Assembly: GCF_002563695.1 (NCBI RefSeq)
Contig: NZ_PDJI01000004.1
Location: forward strand, 372,001-436,000
Reading direction: 5' to 3'
Length of the DNA stretch: 64,000 nucleotides
DNA from: Georgenia soli
Lineage (GTDB): Bacteria > Actinomycetota > Actinomycetes > Actinomycetales > Actinomycetaceae
Positions 44,330 to 53,329 of this stretch are shown here, piece by piece. The notes under the pieces are model-generated. The model worked only from the letters and a program-made list of their open reading frames with translations. It ran no database searches and had not been told where the DNA came from. A program made the translations under genes and the position numbers. The stretch's first letter is position 1. Each line of letters begins with the position of its first letter.

Positions 44330-46762
44330 ATGACCGAGCTCGAGCGCGAGCAGGAGTACGTCGACCGGCTGTACGCCCGGGTCGACGAGCTGCGCGCGCA
44401 GGTGGCCGAGGAGCTCGCCGGCGCGCTGCGCGAGCGCGGTGCCTCCGCCCGCGACCTGGTCGAGCGCGAGGCCCGGGTGGACCGGCTGACGGAGCGGGCG
44501 GTCGCCCTCGACCACGCCGAGAACGGGCTGTGCTTCGGCCGGCTGGACCTCGCGGACGGGCAGGTCCGCCACGTCGGCCGCACCGGCCTGCGCGGCCCGG
44601 CCCCCGAGCGCACCCCGCTCCTGCTCGACTGGCGCGCCCCCGGCGCCCGCCCCTTCTACGTCGCCACCCCGGCGGACAACCACGGCGTGGTGCGGCGCCG
44701 GCACCTGCGCACGGAGGGCCGGAGGGTCGAGCGGATCGAGGACGAGCTGCTCGACCTCGACGTCGCCCCCGGCAGCGTGCAGCTGCAGGGCGAGGGCGCG
44801 CTCATGGCGGCGCTGGCGGAGCACCGTACCGGCCGCATGAAGGACATCGTCACCACCCTGCAGGCCGAGCAGGACGAGATCGTCCGTGCCGGCGTCGACG
44901 GGGTGCTCGTTGTCCAGGGCGGGCCGGGCACCGGCAAGACCGCCGTGGCCCTGCACCGCGCCGCCTACCTGCTCTACGCCCAGCCCTCGGTCGCGCGCCG
45001 CGGCGTGCTCGTCGTCGGGCCGACCCCGACGTTCCTCGACTACATCGAGCAGGTCCTGCCCTCCCTCGGCGAGACGCAGGTGGTGCTCACCACGCCCGAG
45101 CACCTCGTGCCCGGCGTGATCCCGGTCCGCCGGGAGGAGCCGGCGGTGGAACGGCTCAAGGGCGACGTCGTGATGGCGGAGGTCCTCGCCCGCGCCGTCC
45201 TGGCACGGCAGGCTGCCGCGGACGACGTCACGATCACCTTCGAGGGCGACGAGTACCACCTGCCCGGGCACGTGCTCCAGGCCGCCGCCGAGCGGGCCCG
45301 CCGGGCGGGCCGGCCCCACAACGTCGCGCGGCGGCACTTCCGCGCCGAGATCGTCACCGCGCTGGCGCTGGAGGTGGTCGGTGCCGGCTTCCGTCTCATG
45401 CAGGACGTCGAGGAGGGGCTCGAGGACGAGCTCGCCGCGGTCGACGCCTCGCTGGCCAAGAACCCGGACGCCGTCCTGGCGCGCGTCGACGCCGTCGGCA
45501 CCCAGATCGACGGGCTCGCCGCCGCGCACGAGGTGCCGCACGTCGAGCGGGAGCTGCTCGCCGACCCCGCCGTGGCCGCCGAGCTCGAGGAGCTGTGGCC
45601 CACGCTCACCCCGGACGCCCTGCTGCGGGACCTCTTCGCCGGGCCCCAGCTGCTCACGGCAGCGTCCGCCGGCCTTCTCGACGTCGACGAGCGGAACCTC
45701 CTGCGGCGGGACCTGGGGACCGAGTGGTGCGTCGCCGACGTCCCGCTCCTCGACGAGGCCGCGGAGCTGCTCGGCGTCGACGAGTCCGCCGCCCGCGCCC
45801 GGGAGGAGCGGAGGCGGCGGGAGAACGCCCGCTTCGCACGCCAGGTGCTCCGCTCGAACGACCTGCTCGTCGAGGAGGGCGACGGCGACGCCGTCAGCGC
45901 CGGCGCCCTGCTCAGCGACGACGAGCTCGCCCGCCGCCACGCCGAGACCGACCGGCGCAGCTTCGCCGAGCGGGCGGCGGCCGAGCGCACGTGGGTGTAC
46001 GGCCACGTCATCGTCGACGAGGCCCAGGAGCTGTCCGCGATGACGTGGCGGGCGCTGTTCCGCCGGTGCCCGGCCGGGTCGATGACCGTGGTCGGCGACG
46101 TCCACCAGGCGTCCGGCCCGACGGCGGTGGAGAGCTGGGAGGTCGCGCTCGCCCCGCACACCTCGGCCCGGGTGCGCCGCGCGGAGCTCACCGTCAGCTA
46201 CCGCACGCCGCAGGAGGTGATGGACGCCGCGCTGCCGGTGCTCCGCGCGCTGGACCCGGCGGCCCCGGCGCCGCTGTGCGCGCGCTCGACCGGCGCCGTG
46301 CCCGTGCGCGTGCCGGTCGGCGAGGAGGGCCCGGCGGCGGAGCACGTGGACGACGGCCCGGCGGCCGAGGACGGGGACGGGGACGTGGACGTGGACGTGG
46401 ACGATGCGGCGCCGGGCCCGCTTCCCCGGGCTGTCGCCGCCGTGGTGGGCCGGGCGCTCGCTCGTGGCGACAGGACCGGCGTCGTCGCCCCCGAGGGGCG
46501 GGTGGCCGAGCTGGCGGCGGCGCTGGGCGCCCGGGCCGGGGCGACGGACCTGCGCGCCGACGTCGTCGTCCTCTCCCCCGCCGAGGCGAAGGGGCTGGAG
46601 TTCGACGCCGTCGTCGTCGCAGAGCCTGCCGAGATCCTGGCGGCCGAGCGGGGTCTCAACGACCTCTACGTGGCGATGACCCGGCCGACGTCGACGCTGA
46701 CGGTCGTGCACACCGGCGAGCCGCCCGCGGTGCTGGCGCACATGCCCGTCGGCAGCGTGTGA
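44330..46762 (+). CDS. HelD/HelR-type RNA polymerase-associated helicase
   Basis: An 810-residue UvrD/Rep-like ATPase. The N-terminal coiled coil (MTELEREQEYVDRLYARVDEL, 1-60) is the arm that in HelD enters the RNA polymerase secondary channel. The region LLLDWRAPGARPFYVATP follows. Walker A is GGPGTGKTAVALHRAAY (from residue 197), Walker B IVDEAQEL with D563, and the later motifs VVGDVHQASG, ELTVSYRTPQEVM and YVAMTRPTSTL are present. HelD proteins remove stalled RNA polymerase and class II forms (HelR) can relieve rifamycin inhibition. A run of GD and VD residues (~670-690), coded by hexamer repeats, interrupts the second helicase domain. ATG at 44330 with a GGAGG site. Confidence 0.88.
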   Translation: MTELEREQEYVDRLYARVDELRAQVAEELAGALRERGASARDLVEREARVDRLTERAVALDHAENGLCFGRLDLADGQVRHVGRTGLRGPAPERTPLLLDWRAPGARPFYVATPADNHGVVRRRHLRTEGRRVERIEDELLDLDVAPGSVQLQGEGALMAALAEHRTGRMKDIVTTLQAEQDEIVRAGVDGVLVVQGGPGTGKTAVALHRAAYLLYAQPSVARRGVLVVGPTPTFLDYIEQVLPSLGETQVVLTTPEHLVPGVIPVRREEPAVERLKGDVVMAEVLARAVLARQAAADDVTITFEGDEYHLPGHVLQAAAERARRAGRPHNVARRHFRAEIVTALALEVVGAGFRLMQDVEEGLEDELAAVDASLAKNPDAVLARVDAVGTQIDGLAAAHEVPHVERELLADPAVAAELEELWPTLTPDALLRDLFAGPQLLTAASAGLLDVDERNLLRRDLGTEWCVADVPLLDEAAELLGVDESAARAREERRRRENARFARQVLRSNDLLVEEGDGDAVSAGALLSDDELARRHAETDRRSFAERAAAERTWVYGHVIVDEAQELSAMTWRALFRRCPAGSMTVVGDVHQASGPTAVESWEVALAPHTSARVRRAELTVSYRTPQEVMDAALPVLRALDPAAPAPLCARSTGAVPVRVPVGEEGPAAEHVDDGPAAEDGDGDVDVDVDDAAPGPLPRAVAAVVGRALARGDRTGVVAPEGRVAELAAALGARAGATDLRADVVVLSPAEAKGLEFDAVVVAEPAEILAAERGLNDLYVAMTRPTSTLTVVHTGEPPAVLAHMPVGSV

Positions 46763-46903
46763 GAACACCGGGCACGTCCCCACCGCACGTCCGCGCGTTC
46801 GGTGCACGTTCCTGCCCTCGGTGCACGTTGCAGGACGCACCAGACGAACGAAGGTGCACCGCAAGTCGGCGCAGTGGCGCGGTGGTTTCACCGGTCGCGA
46901 TGG
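46763..46903. other. Short repeats downstream of the HelD-like gene
   Basis: Between the convergent helicase and small membrane protein genes, the 11-mer CGGTGCACGTT occurs twice (near 46800 and 46818) and its partial inverse GGTGCACC once (near 46852). Possibly a termination structure; otherwise nothing seen. Confidence 0.3.
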
Positions 46904-47368
46904 TCAGGGCGTGGCGATGGTGCGGCCGCCGCCACCCTCCGTCAGGGCCCGGACCAAGGACACGAGCGCGACGACGATCGCGATCGCGCTGCCGGCGATC
47001 CCGAGCCCCAGGACCCAGCGGGTGAGGAGCTCCCAGTCGAACGTGGCGCCGCCGAAGTCGAACGGGAACACCTGCCACATCCGGACGAGGGCGACCAGGC
47101 CCACGGCGCTCGTCGCGAGGTCACCGAGCGCCCTGACCCAGGCGGGGTCGTGGACCACGTAGACCGCGTTGACGACGAGACTCACCAGGATCGACGCGTT
47201 CACGAGCGGGATCACCGCGGCGGTGTCGGCCGTCAGGAACGGCACCGCCTGCCAGCCGGGCCAGGCGTTGACCGCGTAGAGCATCACCGCGTTGACCACC
47301 ACGGCGATCGTGTAGCCGAGACGCCGCGCACCGACGGCGGGGCGCTCGCGCACCGTTGCGTTGGACAT
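46904..47368 (-). CDS. Four-helix small membrane protein, unknown function
   Basis: A 154-residue protein with four hydrophobic segments at about 19-37, 49-73, 83-100 and 120-145 and short polar ends. The ATG at 47366-47368 (MSNATVRERPAVG) has GGGAGG upstream and is preferred over an earlier in-frame start at 47392. No family is recognised with confidence. Convergent with the helicase gene; 109 bp separate its start from the stop of the gene upstream. Confidence 0.65.
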   Translation of the reverse strand: MSNATVRERPAVGARRLGYTIAVVVNAVMLYAVNAWPGWQAVPFLTADTAAVIPLVNASILVSLVVNAVYVVHDPAWVRALGDLATSAVGLVALVRMWQVFPFDFGGATFDWELLTRWVLGLGIAGSAIAIVVALVSLVRALTEGGGGRTIATP

Positions 47369-47477
47369 GTGGACCTCCCTCGGGTCGCCCACCTGTCTCC
47401 ACGCTAGGCACGGCGGTCACGCGCCATCGAGGGCCCAAGGTCATGCCTCAGGCATCAGGGTCACGCGGCGGGCAAGG

Positions 47478-48272
47478 TCACGCCTCGGGGAATCGCTGCC
47501 GAAGCTCGGAGAGCAGGCGCTGGTGCAGGCGGTCAAGGCGGTCGTCGAGATCGGCCGGGTGCAGGCCGAGCTCTGCGAGCCGACCGTTCCGCGACATCGC
47601 GACGAGCTCCTCCGGCGACGGCTGGACCTCGTGGATCACCTTCACCAGTCCGGGAGTCATCGGCACGACGCCGTCCATGAGGTCTCCCCATGCGTCCATG
47701 TTCGAGTAGCCGAACCCGTCCGGCATGTCCCGCATGGCCCGGAGCCTGAGCACCTCGTCGAGGGCGACGGCGGTGCTGAGCACGGTGGTCAGAGGCGCCC
47801 GGCCGTAGGGCTCGAGGGCGCCCTCGTACAGGCTGCCGCTCTCATCGAGCTCTAAGGCCCGACGCAGCCGACGACGAACACGCCAGTTGTTCACCAGCTC
47901 TGGCGCGAGCTCATGGAGGACGAGTCCGTCGAGCACGTTGGCCTCGGGCGTCGCCATCTCTCTCGCCCATACGCGCCTGCGGAGCTGCACCCGGAGGAAG
48001 CGGTAGATCCCTGGCCCTGCCGGTTCCGACAGGCGCGGCGCCGCCTGCTCGAGCATCCGGAGCGTGAGGGGCGCGAACTCTCGCAGCGACCGCATGACGT
48101 ACGGGTAGGGGTCGTAACTGCCGCCCCATGTCCGGGTGGGTCTCGCCGCCCGTTCGGCGCGCTCGGCCGGGAGCTGGCGCTTGTGGTCCCTCTGCACGAG
48201 GAGGGTCACACGCGCGAACAGCTCGTCGTGCGCACGCTCCTTCTCGGTCCGCGCCCACGGCCACCAGGTCAC
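47478..48272 (-). CDS. Unrecognised 264-residue soluble protein abutting hisF
   Basis: No family recognised. The protein begins MTWWPWARTEKERAHDELFARV, is rich in Arg, Leu and Glu, and seems all-helical, with no signal peptide or membrane segment. A middle part reads GGSYDPYPYVMRSLREFAPLTL; an acidic EVQPSPEELVAMSRNGRLAEL segment follows near 220. The GTG start at 48270-48272 is 3 bp after the hisF stop, so it is read from the hisF transcript. By eye the GC content is lower than in neighbouring genes (not counted), which would fit recent arrival. Coding status rests on the length and the tight spacing. Confidence 0.6.
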   Translation of the reverse strand: MTWWPWARTEKERAHDELFARVTLLVQRDHKRQLPAERAERAARPTRTWGGSYDPYPYVMRSLREFAPLTLRMLEQAAPRLSEPAGPGIYRFLRVQLRRRVWAREMATPEANVLDGLVLHELAPELVNNWRVRRRLRRALELDESGSLYEGALEPYGRAPLTTVLSTAVALDEVLRLRAMRDMPDGFGYSNMDAWGDLMDGVVPMTPGLVKVIHEVQPSPEELVAMSRNGRLAELGLHPADLDDRLDRLHQRLLSELRQRFPEA

Positions 48273-48275
48273 CGC

Positions 48276-49046
48276 TCAGCGCACCTCGAGGCCCGCGGCG
48301 CGCATCTCGTCCTTGACCTGGCCCACCGTCAGCGTGCCGAAGTGGAACACCGAGGCCGCCAGCACCGCGTCCGCGCCGTGGCGCGCCGCCTGGGTGAAGT
48401 GATCGGCCGTGCCCGCCCCGCCGGAGGCGATGAGGGGGACGTCCACGCGGGCGCGCACGTCGTCGAGCATCCTCAGGTCGAAGCCGTCGGTGGTGCCGTC
48501 GGCGTCCATGGAGTTCAGGAGGATCTCCCCGGCGCCGAGCTCGGCGCCGCGCACCGCCCACTCGACGGCGTCGATGCCGGTGCCCTTGCGGCCGCCGTGC
48601 GTGGTGACCTCGTAGCCCGACGCCGTGGTGGTGTCCCCGGTGGTCCGGCGGGCGTCCACCGACAGCACCAGCACCTGGCGGCCGAACCGCTCGGCGATCT
48701 CACTGATGAGCTCGGGGCGCGCGATCGCCGCCGTGTTGACGCCGACCTTGTCCGCGCCGGCCTTCAGCAGCCGCGAGACGTCCTCGACCGAGCGCACCCC
48801 GCCGCCCACGGTCAGCGGCACGAACACCTGCTCGGCCGTGCGGGAGACGACCTCCATGGTGGTCTCGCGCGCCTCGGCGGAGGCGGAGACGTCGAGGAAG
48901 GTGATCTCGTCCGCGCCCTCGGCGTCGTAGCGCCGCGCGAGCTCGACCGGGTCGCCGGCGTCGCGCAGGCCCTGGAAGTTCACGCCCTTGACCACGCGCC
49001 CGTTCGCCACGTCCAGGCACGGGATGACCCGGACCGCCACACTCAT
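48276..49046 (-). CDS. hisF: Imidazole glycerol phosphate synthase subunit HisF
   Basis: A 256-residue (beta/alpha)8 cyclase making imidazole glycerol phosphate and AICAR from PRFAR with ammonia from HisH. The first catalytic aspartate is D12 in [14 protein letters not shown], and the second is in VLSVDARR. Phosphate loops are VGGGVRS and [10 protein letters not shown]. An ATG at 49044-49046 is preferred to the adjacent GTG at 49049, as both share the GGAGGAGGG site. In most actinobacteria hisF and hisI are neighbours; here an ~18-kb block separates them. Confidence 0.96.
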   Translation of the reverse strand: MSVAVRVIPCLDVANGRVVKGVNFQGLRDAGDPVELARRYDAEGADEITFLDVSASAEARETTMEVVSRTAEQVFVPLTVGGGVRSVEDVSRLLKAGADKVGVNTAAIARPELISEIAERFGRQVLVLSVDARRTTGDTTTASGYEVTTHGGRKGTGIDAVEWAVRGAELGAGEILLNSMDADGTTDGFDLRMLDDVRARVDVPLIASGGAGTADHFTQAARHGADAVLAASVFHFGTLTVGQVKDEMRAAGLEVR

Positions 49047-49105
49047 CACACCCTCCTCCGCGCCGCCTGCACCTCAAGCGCCGCATGAGAAGGCTAGCCG
49101 CCGGG

Positions 49106-49111
49106 TAGCGT
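49106..49111 (+). promoter_or_regulatory. -10 box of leaderless promoter for the uridine-kinase-like gene
   Basis: TAGCGT followed by 8 nt and the ATG at 49120. No Shine-Dalgarno site is present, in keeping with a leaderless mRNA. Confidence 0.4.
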
Positions 49112-49119
49112 CCTTCGAC

Positions 49120-49764
49120 ATGACCGTCCAGGAACCGCGACCAACGCCACGTCCCGACGGCGCAGCCGTCCTCCCGCTCGTGCGTGCCGCCCTGGAGGAG
49201 CGCGGCACGTCCGGGGCGCGGGGTCCGGTGGTCGTCGGCATCGACGGCCGCTCGGGCTCGGGCAAGTCGGACCTCGCCGCCGACGTGGCCGGGCGGCTCC
49301 GGGCCGAGCCTGGCCTGGGCGAGCCGGACCTGGGCGAGCCGGGCGCCGTCGTCGTCATCGCCCTGGAGGACGCGTACCGCGGCTGGCACGGGCTGGCGGT
49401 CGGGGTGGGCGCCGTGGCCTCCGGGGTGCTCGAGCCGCTCAGCCGCGGGCTGCCCGGCTCGGTGCGGACCTACGACTGGCACCGCGGCACCCTCGGCGAC
49501 CGGCTCCAGGTGCCCGCGCCGGGCGACCCGGCGCCCCGCGTGGTCGTGATCGAGGGATGCGGCGCCGGCTCGGCGGTGTGCGCGCCGTTCCTCGACGTGC
49601 TCGTGTGGCTCGACGCCCCCGCGCACGTGCGGCGCGAGCGGGCCCTCGCCCGGGACGACGGCAGCTGGGCGCACCTGTGGGACGACTGGGCCGGGCAGGA
49701 GCGGGCCCTCCTGGACGCGCGGGACGCCCGTGCGGCGGCGGACCTCGTGCTGCACACCGGCTGA
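49120..49764 (+). CDS. P-loop NTPase, uridine kinase-like
   Basis: A 214-residue P-loop protein: VVVGIDGRSGSGKSDLAADV (residues 37-56) gives Walker A, ALEDAYRGWHGLA follows where kinases carry the substrate-binding acid, and VIEGCGAGS sits at the Walker B/lid position. Similar small actinobacterial proteins are annotated as uridine kinase-like or AAA ATPases. A 15-bp repeat codes for GLGEPDLGEPG between ~65 and 76. Substrate unknown. The ATG at 49120 is chosen from the leaderless promoter and protein start MTVQEPRP; an open frame upstream covers hisF. Confidence 0.72.
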   Translation: MTVQEPRPTPRPDGAAVLPLVRAALEERGTSGARGPVVVGIDGRSGSGKSDLAADVAGRLRAEPGLGEPDLGEPGAVVVIALEDAYRGWHGLAVGVGAVASGVLEPLSRGLPGSVRTYDWHRGTLGDRLQVPAPGDPAPRVVVIEGCGAGSAVCAPFLDVLVWLDAPAHVRRERALARDDGSWAHLWDDWAGQERALLDARDARAAADLVLHTG

Positions 49765-49820
49765 GGCTGCGCAGCGGCGCCAATAGGGGCCTCACCCGGT
49801 CGCCGTCGGCCCCCAGACCG

Positions 49821-50822
49821 TCAACCGGCCGGCTCTGCCTCGACCTCCCGACGGCGGGCCCGCGCGCCGTCGGCCGCCACCTCGGCGGCCTCGTGGGGGA
49901 TGATCCGCGCGAGCCCGGCCGCCAGCGCGGCCCCGAGCAGCACGAGCACCACGGCCACCACGACCGCCCAGACCCGCTCGGCCGCGGCGGCCGACGTGCC
50001 CATGGTGGACCCGAGGAGCAGCATGACGGCGGTCGTGGCGAACGCGGCGGAGCGCCACAGCGGTCGGGGGAAGACGAGGCACAGCAGGAGTGCCAGCAGG
50101 GCCAGCGAGGCGGCCAGGCCCCGCACGAGCGGGACGGCGCCTATCGCGACGGCGACGAGCGCACCGAGGGCGGTCCCCGCGACCCGGTGCACCGCCCGCT
50201 GCCCCAGGGTGAGCTCGGCCGTCGGCAGGACCAGGATGAACGCGGTGGCGGGCAGCCAGCTGGCGATCGGCAGCTCCACCGCCCGCGCCACCAGCGCCGC
50301 CAGCCCGGTGACGGCCCCGAAGACCCCCGCCGCGATGAGGGCCTGCCGCCACGGCAAACTCACGCCCGGGACGGACTCGGGCAGGTGGAGCGCCCGCGCC
50401 ACGGCGACGGCGTAGAGGGCGGCTGCGGCCATGACGGCCAGCCGGGTCCACGACACGTCCTCCGCCGGCGCCATGCCGGAGGCGACGAACCCGACCAGCA
50501 CGGCCGCGGCCGCCCACCCGTAGCGGGCGGCGAGCCCGACGCACACGCCCAGCAGCGCGATCACCAGCACCCACCATCCGGAGCCGCCGGTCCAGGCGGT
50601 CAGGGCGGACGCCACCACCATCGCCGGCGCGGCCGCGAGGGTCCGCCTCCAGCCGGCGTTCATCGACAGCACGAGCGAGAAGGCGGCGACCAGCACCGCC
50701 GGGGCCGCGAACTCCACCCCCAGGGGCAGCGTCGCCAGCATCGGGACCCCGACGGCGACGAACAGCAGCACGGCGGCACCGAGCAGCCGCCGGAGGAACG
50801 AGCGCGACGCTTCGTCGCCCAT
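49821..50822 (-). CDS. FUSC-type integral membrane protein
   Basis: A 333-residue protein with about ten hydrophobic segments in two sets, the second opening with SWLPATAFILVLPTAELTLGQRAVHRVAGTALGAL (read across two parts), the hallmark of the FUSC_2 fold found in aromatic-acid and fusaric-acid exporters. The C-terminus is charged (ARARRREVEAEPAG). Transport substrate unknown. The ATG at 50820-50822 lies 6 nt after a TAGCCT box (50829-50834, minus strand), so the mRNA is probably leaderless. Convergent with the uridine-kinase-like gene. Confidence 0.75.
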   Translation of the reverse strand: MGDEASRSFLRRLLGAAVLLFVAVGVPMLATLPLGVEFAAPAVLVAAFSLVLSMNAGWRRTLAAAPAMVVASALTAWTGGSGWWVLVIALLGVCVGLAARYGWAAAAVLVGFVASGMAPAEDVSWTRLAVMAAAALYAVAVARALHLPESVPGVSLPWRQALIAAGVFGAVTGLAALVARAVELPIASWLPATAFILVLPTAELTLGQRAVHRVAGTALGALVAVAIGAVPLVRGLAASLALLALLLCLVFPRPLWRSAAFATTAVMLLLGSTMGTSAAAAERVWAVVVAVVLVLLGAALAAGLARIIPHEAAEVAADGARARRREVEAEPAG

Positions 50823-50828
50823 GGTCCG

Positions 50829-50834
50829 AGGCTA
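50829..50834 (-). promoter_or_regulatory. -10 box of leaderless FUSC-gene promoter
   Basis: TAGCCT on the minus strand, then 6 nt and the ATG. Confidence 0.4.
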
Positions 50835-50845
50835 CGCCTGCGGCC

Positions 50846-51811
50846 TCAGCCGGCGCTGGTCTCCGCGGCCGTGGGGCGCTCCATCGGCGGCGCGGTGCCC
50901 TCGGCCCCGCCGACCACCGAGTCCTCGTCCCCGCCGGAGGCGGCCAGGATGTCGACGACGATCACCAGCGTGTCCGTGCCGTGCGCCTGGCCGGGCGGGA
51001 TCACCAGCAGCACCTGGGAGCCGACCGGCTGGTCGACCAGCCCGTCGCGCAGACCGTCGATCGTCTGGTCGAGGCGGACGGTCTGCGGGACCTTGCCGCC
51101 CTCCCAGGTGGAGTCGTACGGCTCCCCCGACTCCCACTCGACGCCGGTGTACTGCACCGTCACGTCCTGCCCGGGCCGGACCTGCTGGCCCTCGCCGCGG
51201 ATCAGCGGGGCCACGACGAGCTCGGCGGGCGGCTCGGCGTCGGGGACGGCGATGGAGGGTGCGCCGTCGGCGCCGAGCGTGACCTGGGGCAGCCCCTCGC
51301 GCGGGGCGACCGCCTCGCCGCGGGCCTGGGTGTAGAGCACGTCGAGGACGAGCACGAGCATGCGGTCCTCGCCGTCCTCCTCGACGGGCTGCTGCACGAG
51401 GATGCGGCTGCCCTCCGCGGCGCCCGACAGCACGGGGAACAGGTCCTCGCCGACGTCCTCCGGGGTGAGCATCAGGGTCCTGGCCACGCCGACGTCCCTG
51501 CCCTCGACGAGAGCTCCGTCGTCGCCGTCGTACGCGGCCAGGCTCAGCAGGATGGGCTCGCCCTCGACCAGCTCGCGCCCGTCGCCCTCGATCAGGGTCT
51601 CGACCTCGGACTCGCGCAGCGGAAGGGGCGGGTCGAAGGTGACCACCGGCACGGACCCGAAGGCTCCGGAGACGGTGACCTCACCGACGTTCTCCTCGTT
51701 CTTCACGGGGTCCTCGGTGCACGCCACGAGGAGCACCGCTGTCAGGAGCGTCGCCACGAGAGCCGCGATCCGGCTCCGGGCGGTGCGACGTCGGTTCAGG
51801 TACTGCTTCAC
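50846..51811 (-). CDS. FKBP-type peptidyl-prolyl isomerase lipoprotein
   Basis: A 321-residue exported lipoprotein: signal peptide with lipobox L-V-A-C31 (TAVLLVACTEDP). An N-terminal region (~50-165) looks like a degenerate FKBP repeat (EGDGRELVEGEPILLSLAAY). The C-terminal domain (~205-290) is a clear FKBP: GQDVTVQYTGVEWESGEPYD, then GLVDQPVGSQVLLVIPPGQAHG. It would speed proline isomerisation of proteins outside the membrane. The GTG at 51809-51811 has a TAGGCT box 6 nt upstream. Lies next to pafA, its usual neighbour in actinobacteria. Confidence 0.88.
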   Translation of the reverse strand: MKQYLNRRRTARSRIAALVATLLTAVLLVACTEDPVKNEENVGEVTVSGAFGSVPVVTFDPPLPLRESEVETLIEGDGRELVEGEPILLSLAAYDGDDGALVEGRDVGVARTLMLTPEDVGEDLFPVLSGAAEGSRILVQQPVEEDGEDRMLVLVLDVLYTQARGEAVAPREGLPQVTLGADGAPSIAVPDAEPPAELVVAPLIRGEGQQVRPGQDVTVQYTGVEWESGEPYDSTWEGGKVPQTVRLDQTIDGLRDGLVDQPVGSQVLLVIPPGQAHGTDTLVIVVDILAASGGDEDSVVGGAEGTAPPMERPTAAETSAG

Positions 51812-51817
51812 CCGAGC

Positions 51818-51823
51818 AGCCTA
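51818..51823 (-). promoter_or_regulatory. -10 box of leaderless FKBP-gene promoter
   Basis: TAGGCT on the minus strand, 6 nt before the GTG start of the FKBP lipoprotein gene. Confidence 0.4.
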
Positions 51824-51889
51824 CGTTGCACCCGCCGGTGCCCGGCCGATGCCCCGCCGGTCCTGGGTGCCTCCGGCGGGGGTGCGACG

Positions 51890-53329
51890 TCAGGCCTGCA
51901 GGGCCGCCAGGAGCTTGTCCACCCGCTCGTCGGTCGGGGAGAACGGGTCCTTCAGGACCACGGTGCGCTGGGCGGCGTCGTTGATCTTCAGGTGCACCCA
52001 GTCCACCGTGATGTCGCGGCGCCGCTCCTGGGCCGCCGCGACGAACTCGCCGCGCAGCCGTGCCCTGGTGCTCGGCGGCGGTGTGACGATCGCCTCGCGG
52101 ACCTCCTCGTCGGTGGTGATCCTCGCCATGAGCCCGCGGGCGGCGAGCGTGGTGGCCAGGCCCCACCGCGCCGAGATGTCGTGGTACGCCAGCGAGAGGC
52201 GCGCCACGCGGGGGTCGTCGAGGGCCAGGGTGTGCCTGGCCCGGTAGCGCTCGAGGAGGCGGCCCTTGATCGCCCAGTCGAGCTCCGTCTCCACCAGCGA
52301 GGGGTCCTGCTCGCGCAGGGCCCGCAGGCCCCGTTCCCACAGCTCCAGGACGCGGCGCTGGATCTCGGTGAGCTCCGCCGTCTGCCCGGTGGAGTCGAGG
52401 TAGCCCGTCACCCGCGTGAGGAACTCCTCCTGCATCTGCAGGGCGCTCATCCGCCGCCCGGAGGAGAGCTCGACCGGGACGGTCGCCGTCATGTCGTGGG
52501 AGATCTCACGGATGGCGCGCATCGGCTCGGCCATCGCCAGGTCCCGGAGCCGCACCCCGTCCTCGAGCATGGCGAGCAGCAGGTCGGTCATGCCGACCTT
52601 GAGCATCGTGGTCGTCTCGGCCACGGAGGAGTCCCCGACGATGACGTGCATGCGCCGGTAGAGGTCTGCGTCGGCGTGCGGCTCGTCGCGGGTGTTGATG
52701 ATGGGCCGGGAGCGGGTGGTGGCCGAGCTCATGGCGTCCCACATCTGGTCCGCGCGCTGGGAGAACGCGTAGGAGGCGCCGCCGGCCGCGCGGGGCCGGA
52801 TGTGCCCCGCGCCCGTGAGGATCTGGCGGGTGATGAAGAAGGGCACGAGCGCGTCTCCCATGGCCTGGAAGTCGCGACGACGGCGCACGAGGTAGTTCTC
52901 GTGGCAGCCGAAGGAGTTGCCGAACGAGTCGACGTTGTTCTTGAACAGGTGGATCGTGCCGGGCACGCCCTCCTCGGCGAGCAGCTCGTTCGCGTCCTCC
53001 GTCATCTCGTCGAGGATCGACTCGCCGGCGCGGTCGTTGACCACGAGCTGGTGGACGTCGTCGCACTCCGCGGTGGCGTACTCCGGGTGCGAGCCGACGT
53101 CGAGGTACAGCCGGGCCCCGTTGCGCAGGAAGACGTTCGACGAGCGGCCCCACTGGACCACCTTGCGGAAGAGGTAGCGGGCGGCGTCGTCGGCGGTGAT
53201 CACACGCGGGGCGCCCTCCCCGTCGGCGGCGTCGGCGCCCGCGGCCTCAACGGCGGCGCCCCGCCCGGCGGGCGGGGCGCACGTGATGCCGTACTCGGTC
53301 TCGATGCCGAAGATCCGCCTGGCGGTCAC
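51890..53329 (-). CDS. pafA: Pup-protein ligase
   Basis: A 479-residue glutamine-synthetase-like ligase that joins the C-terminal glutamate of Pup to lysines of target proteins using ATP. It opens RRIFGIETEYGITC with metal ligand E10. D77 in ARLYLDVGSHPEYATAECDD is the expected catalytic base. NNVDSFGNSFGCHENYL and RPIINTRDEPHADADLYRRM are family stretches. The C-terminal domain ends INDAAQRTVVLKDPF. The GTG start at 53327-53329 overlaps the pup stop by 4 bp, so pup and pafA are translated together. No prcB or prcA lies between them, unlike in mycobacteria. Confidence 0.96.
   Translation of the reverse strand: MTARRIFGIETEYGITCAPPAGRGAAVEAAGADAADGEGAPRVITADDAARYLFRKVVQWGRSSNVFLRNGARLYLDVGSHPEYATAECDDVHQLVVNDRAGESILDEMTEDANELLAEEGVPGTIHLFKNNVDSFGNSFGCHENYLVRRRRDFQAMGDALVPFFITRQILTGAGHIRPRAAGGASYAFSQRADQMWDAMSSATTRSRPIINTRDEPHADADLYRRMHVIVGDSSVAETTTMLKVGMTDLLLAMLEDGVRLRDLAMAEPMRAIREISHDMTATVPVELSSGRRMSALQMQEEFLTRVTGYLDSTGQTAELTEIQRRVLELWERGLRALREQDPSLVETELDWAIKGRLLERYRARHTLALDDPRVARLSLAYHDISARWGLATTLAARGLMARITTDEEVREAIVTPPPSTRARLRGEFVAAAQERRRDITVDWVHLKINDAAQRTVVLKDPFSPTDERVDKLLAALQA

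Noticed and set aside
47443..47455. ATGCCTCAGGCAT palindrome as a terminator
   Set aside because: Only a 6-bp stem with a 1-nt centre; cannot form a stable hairpin of that size.
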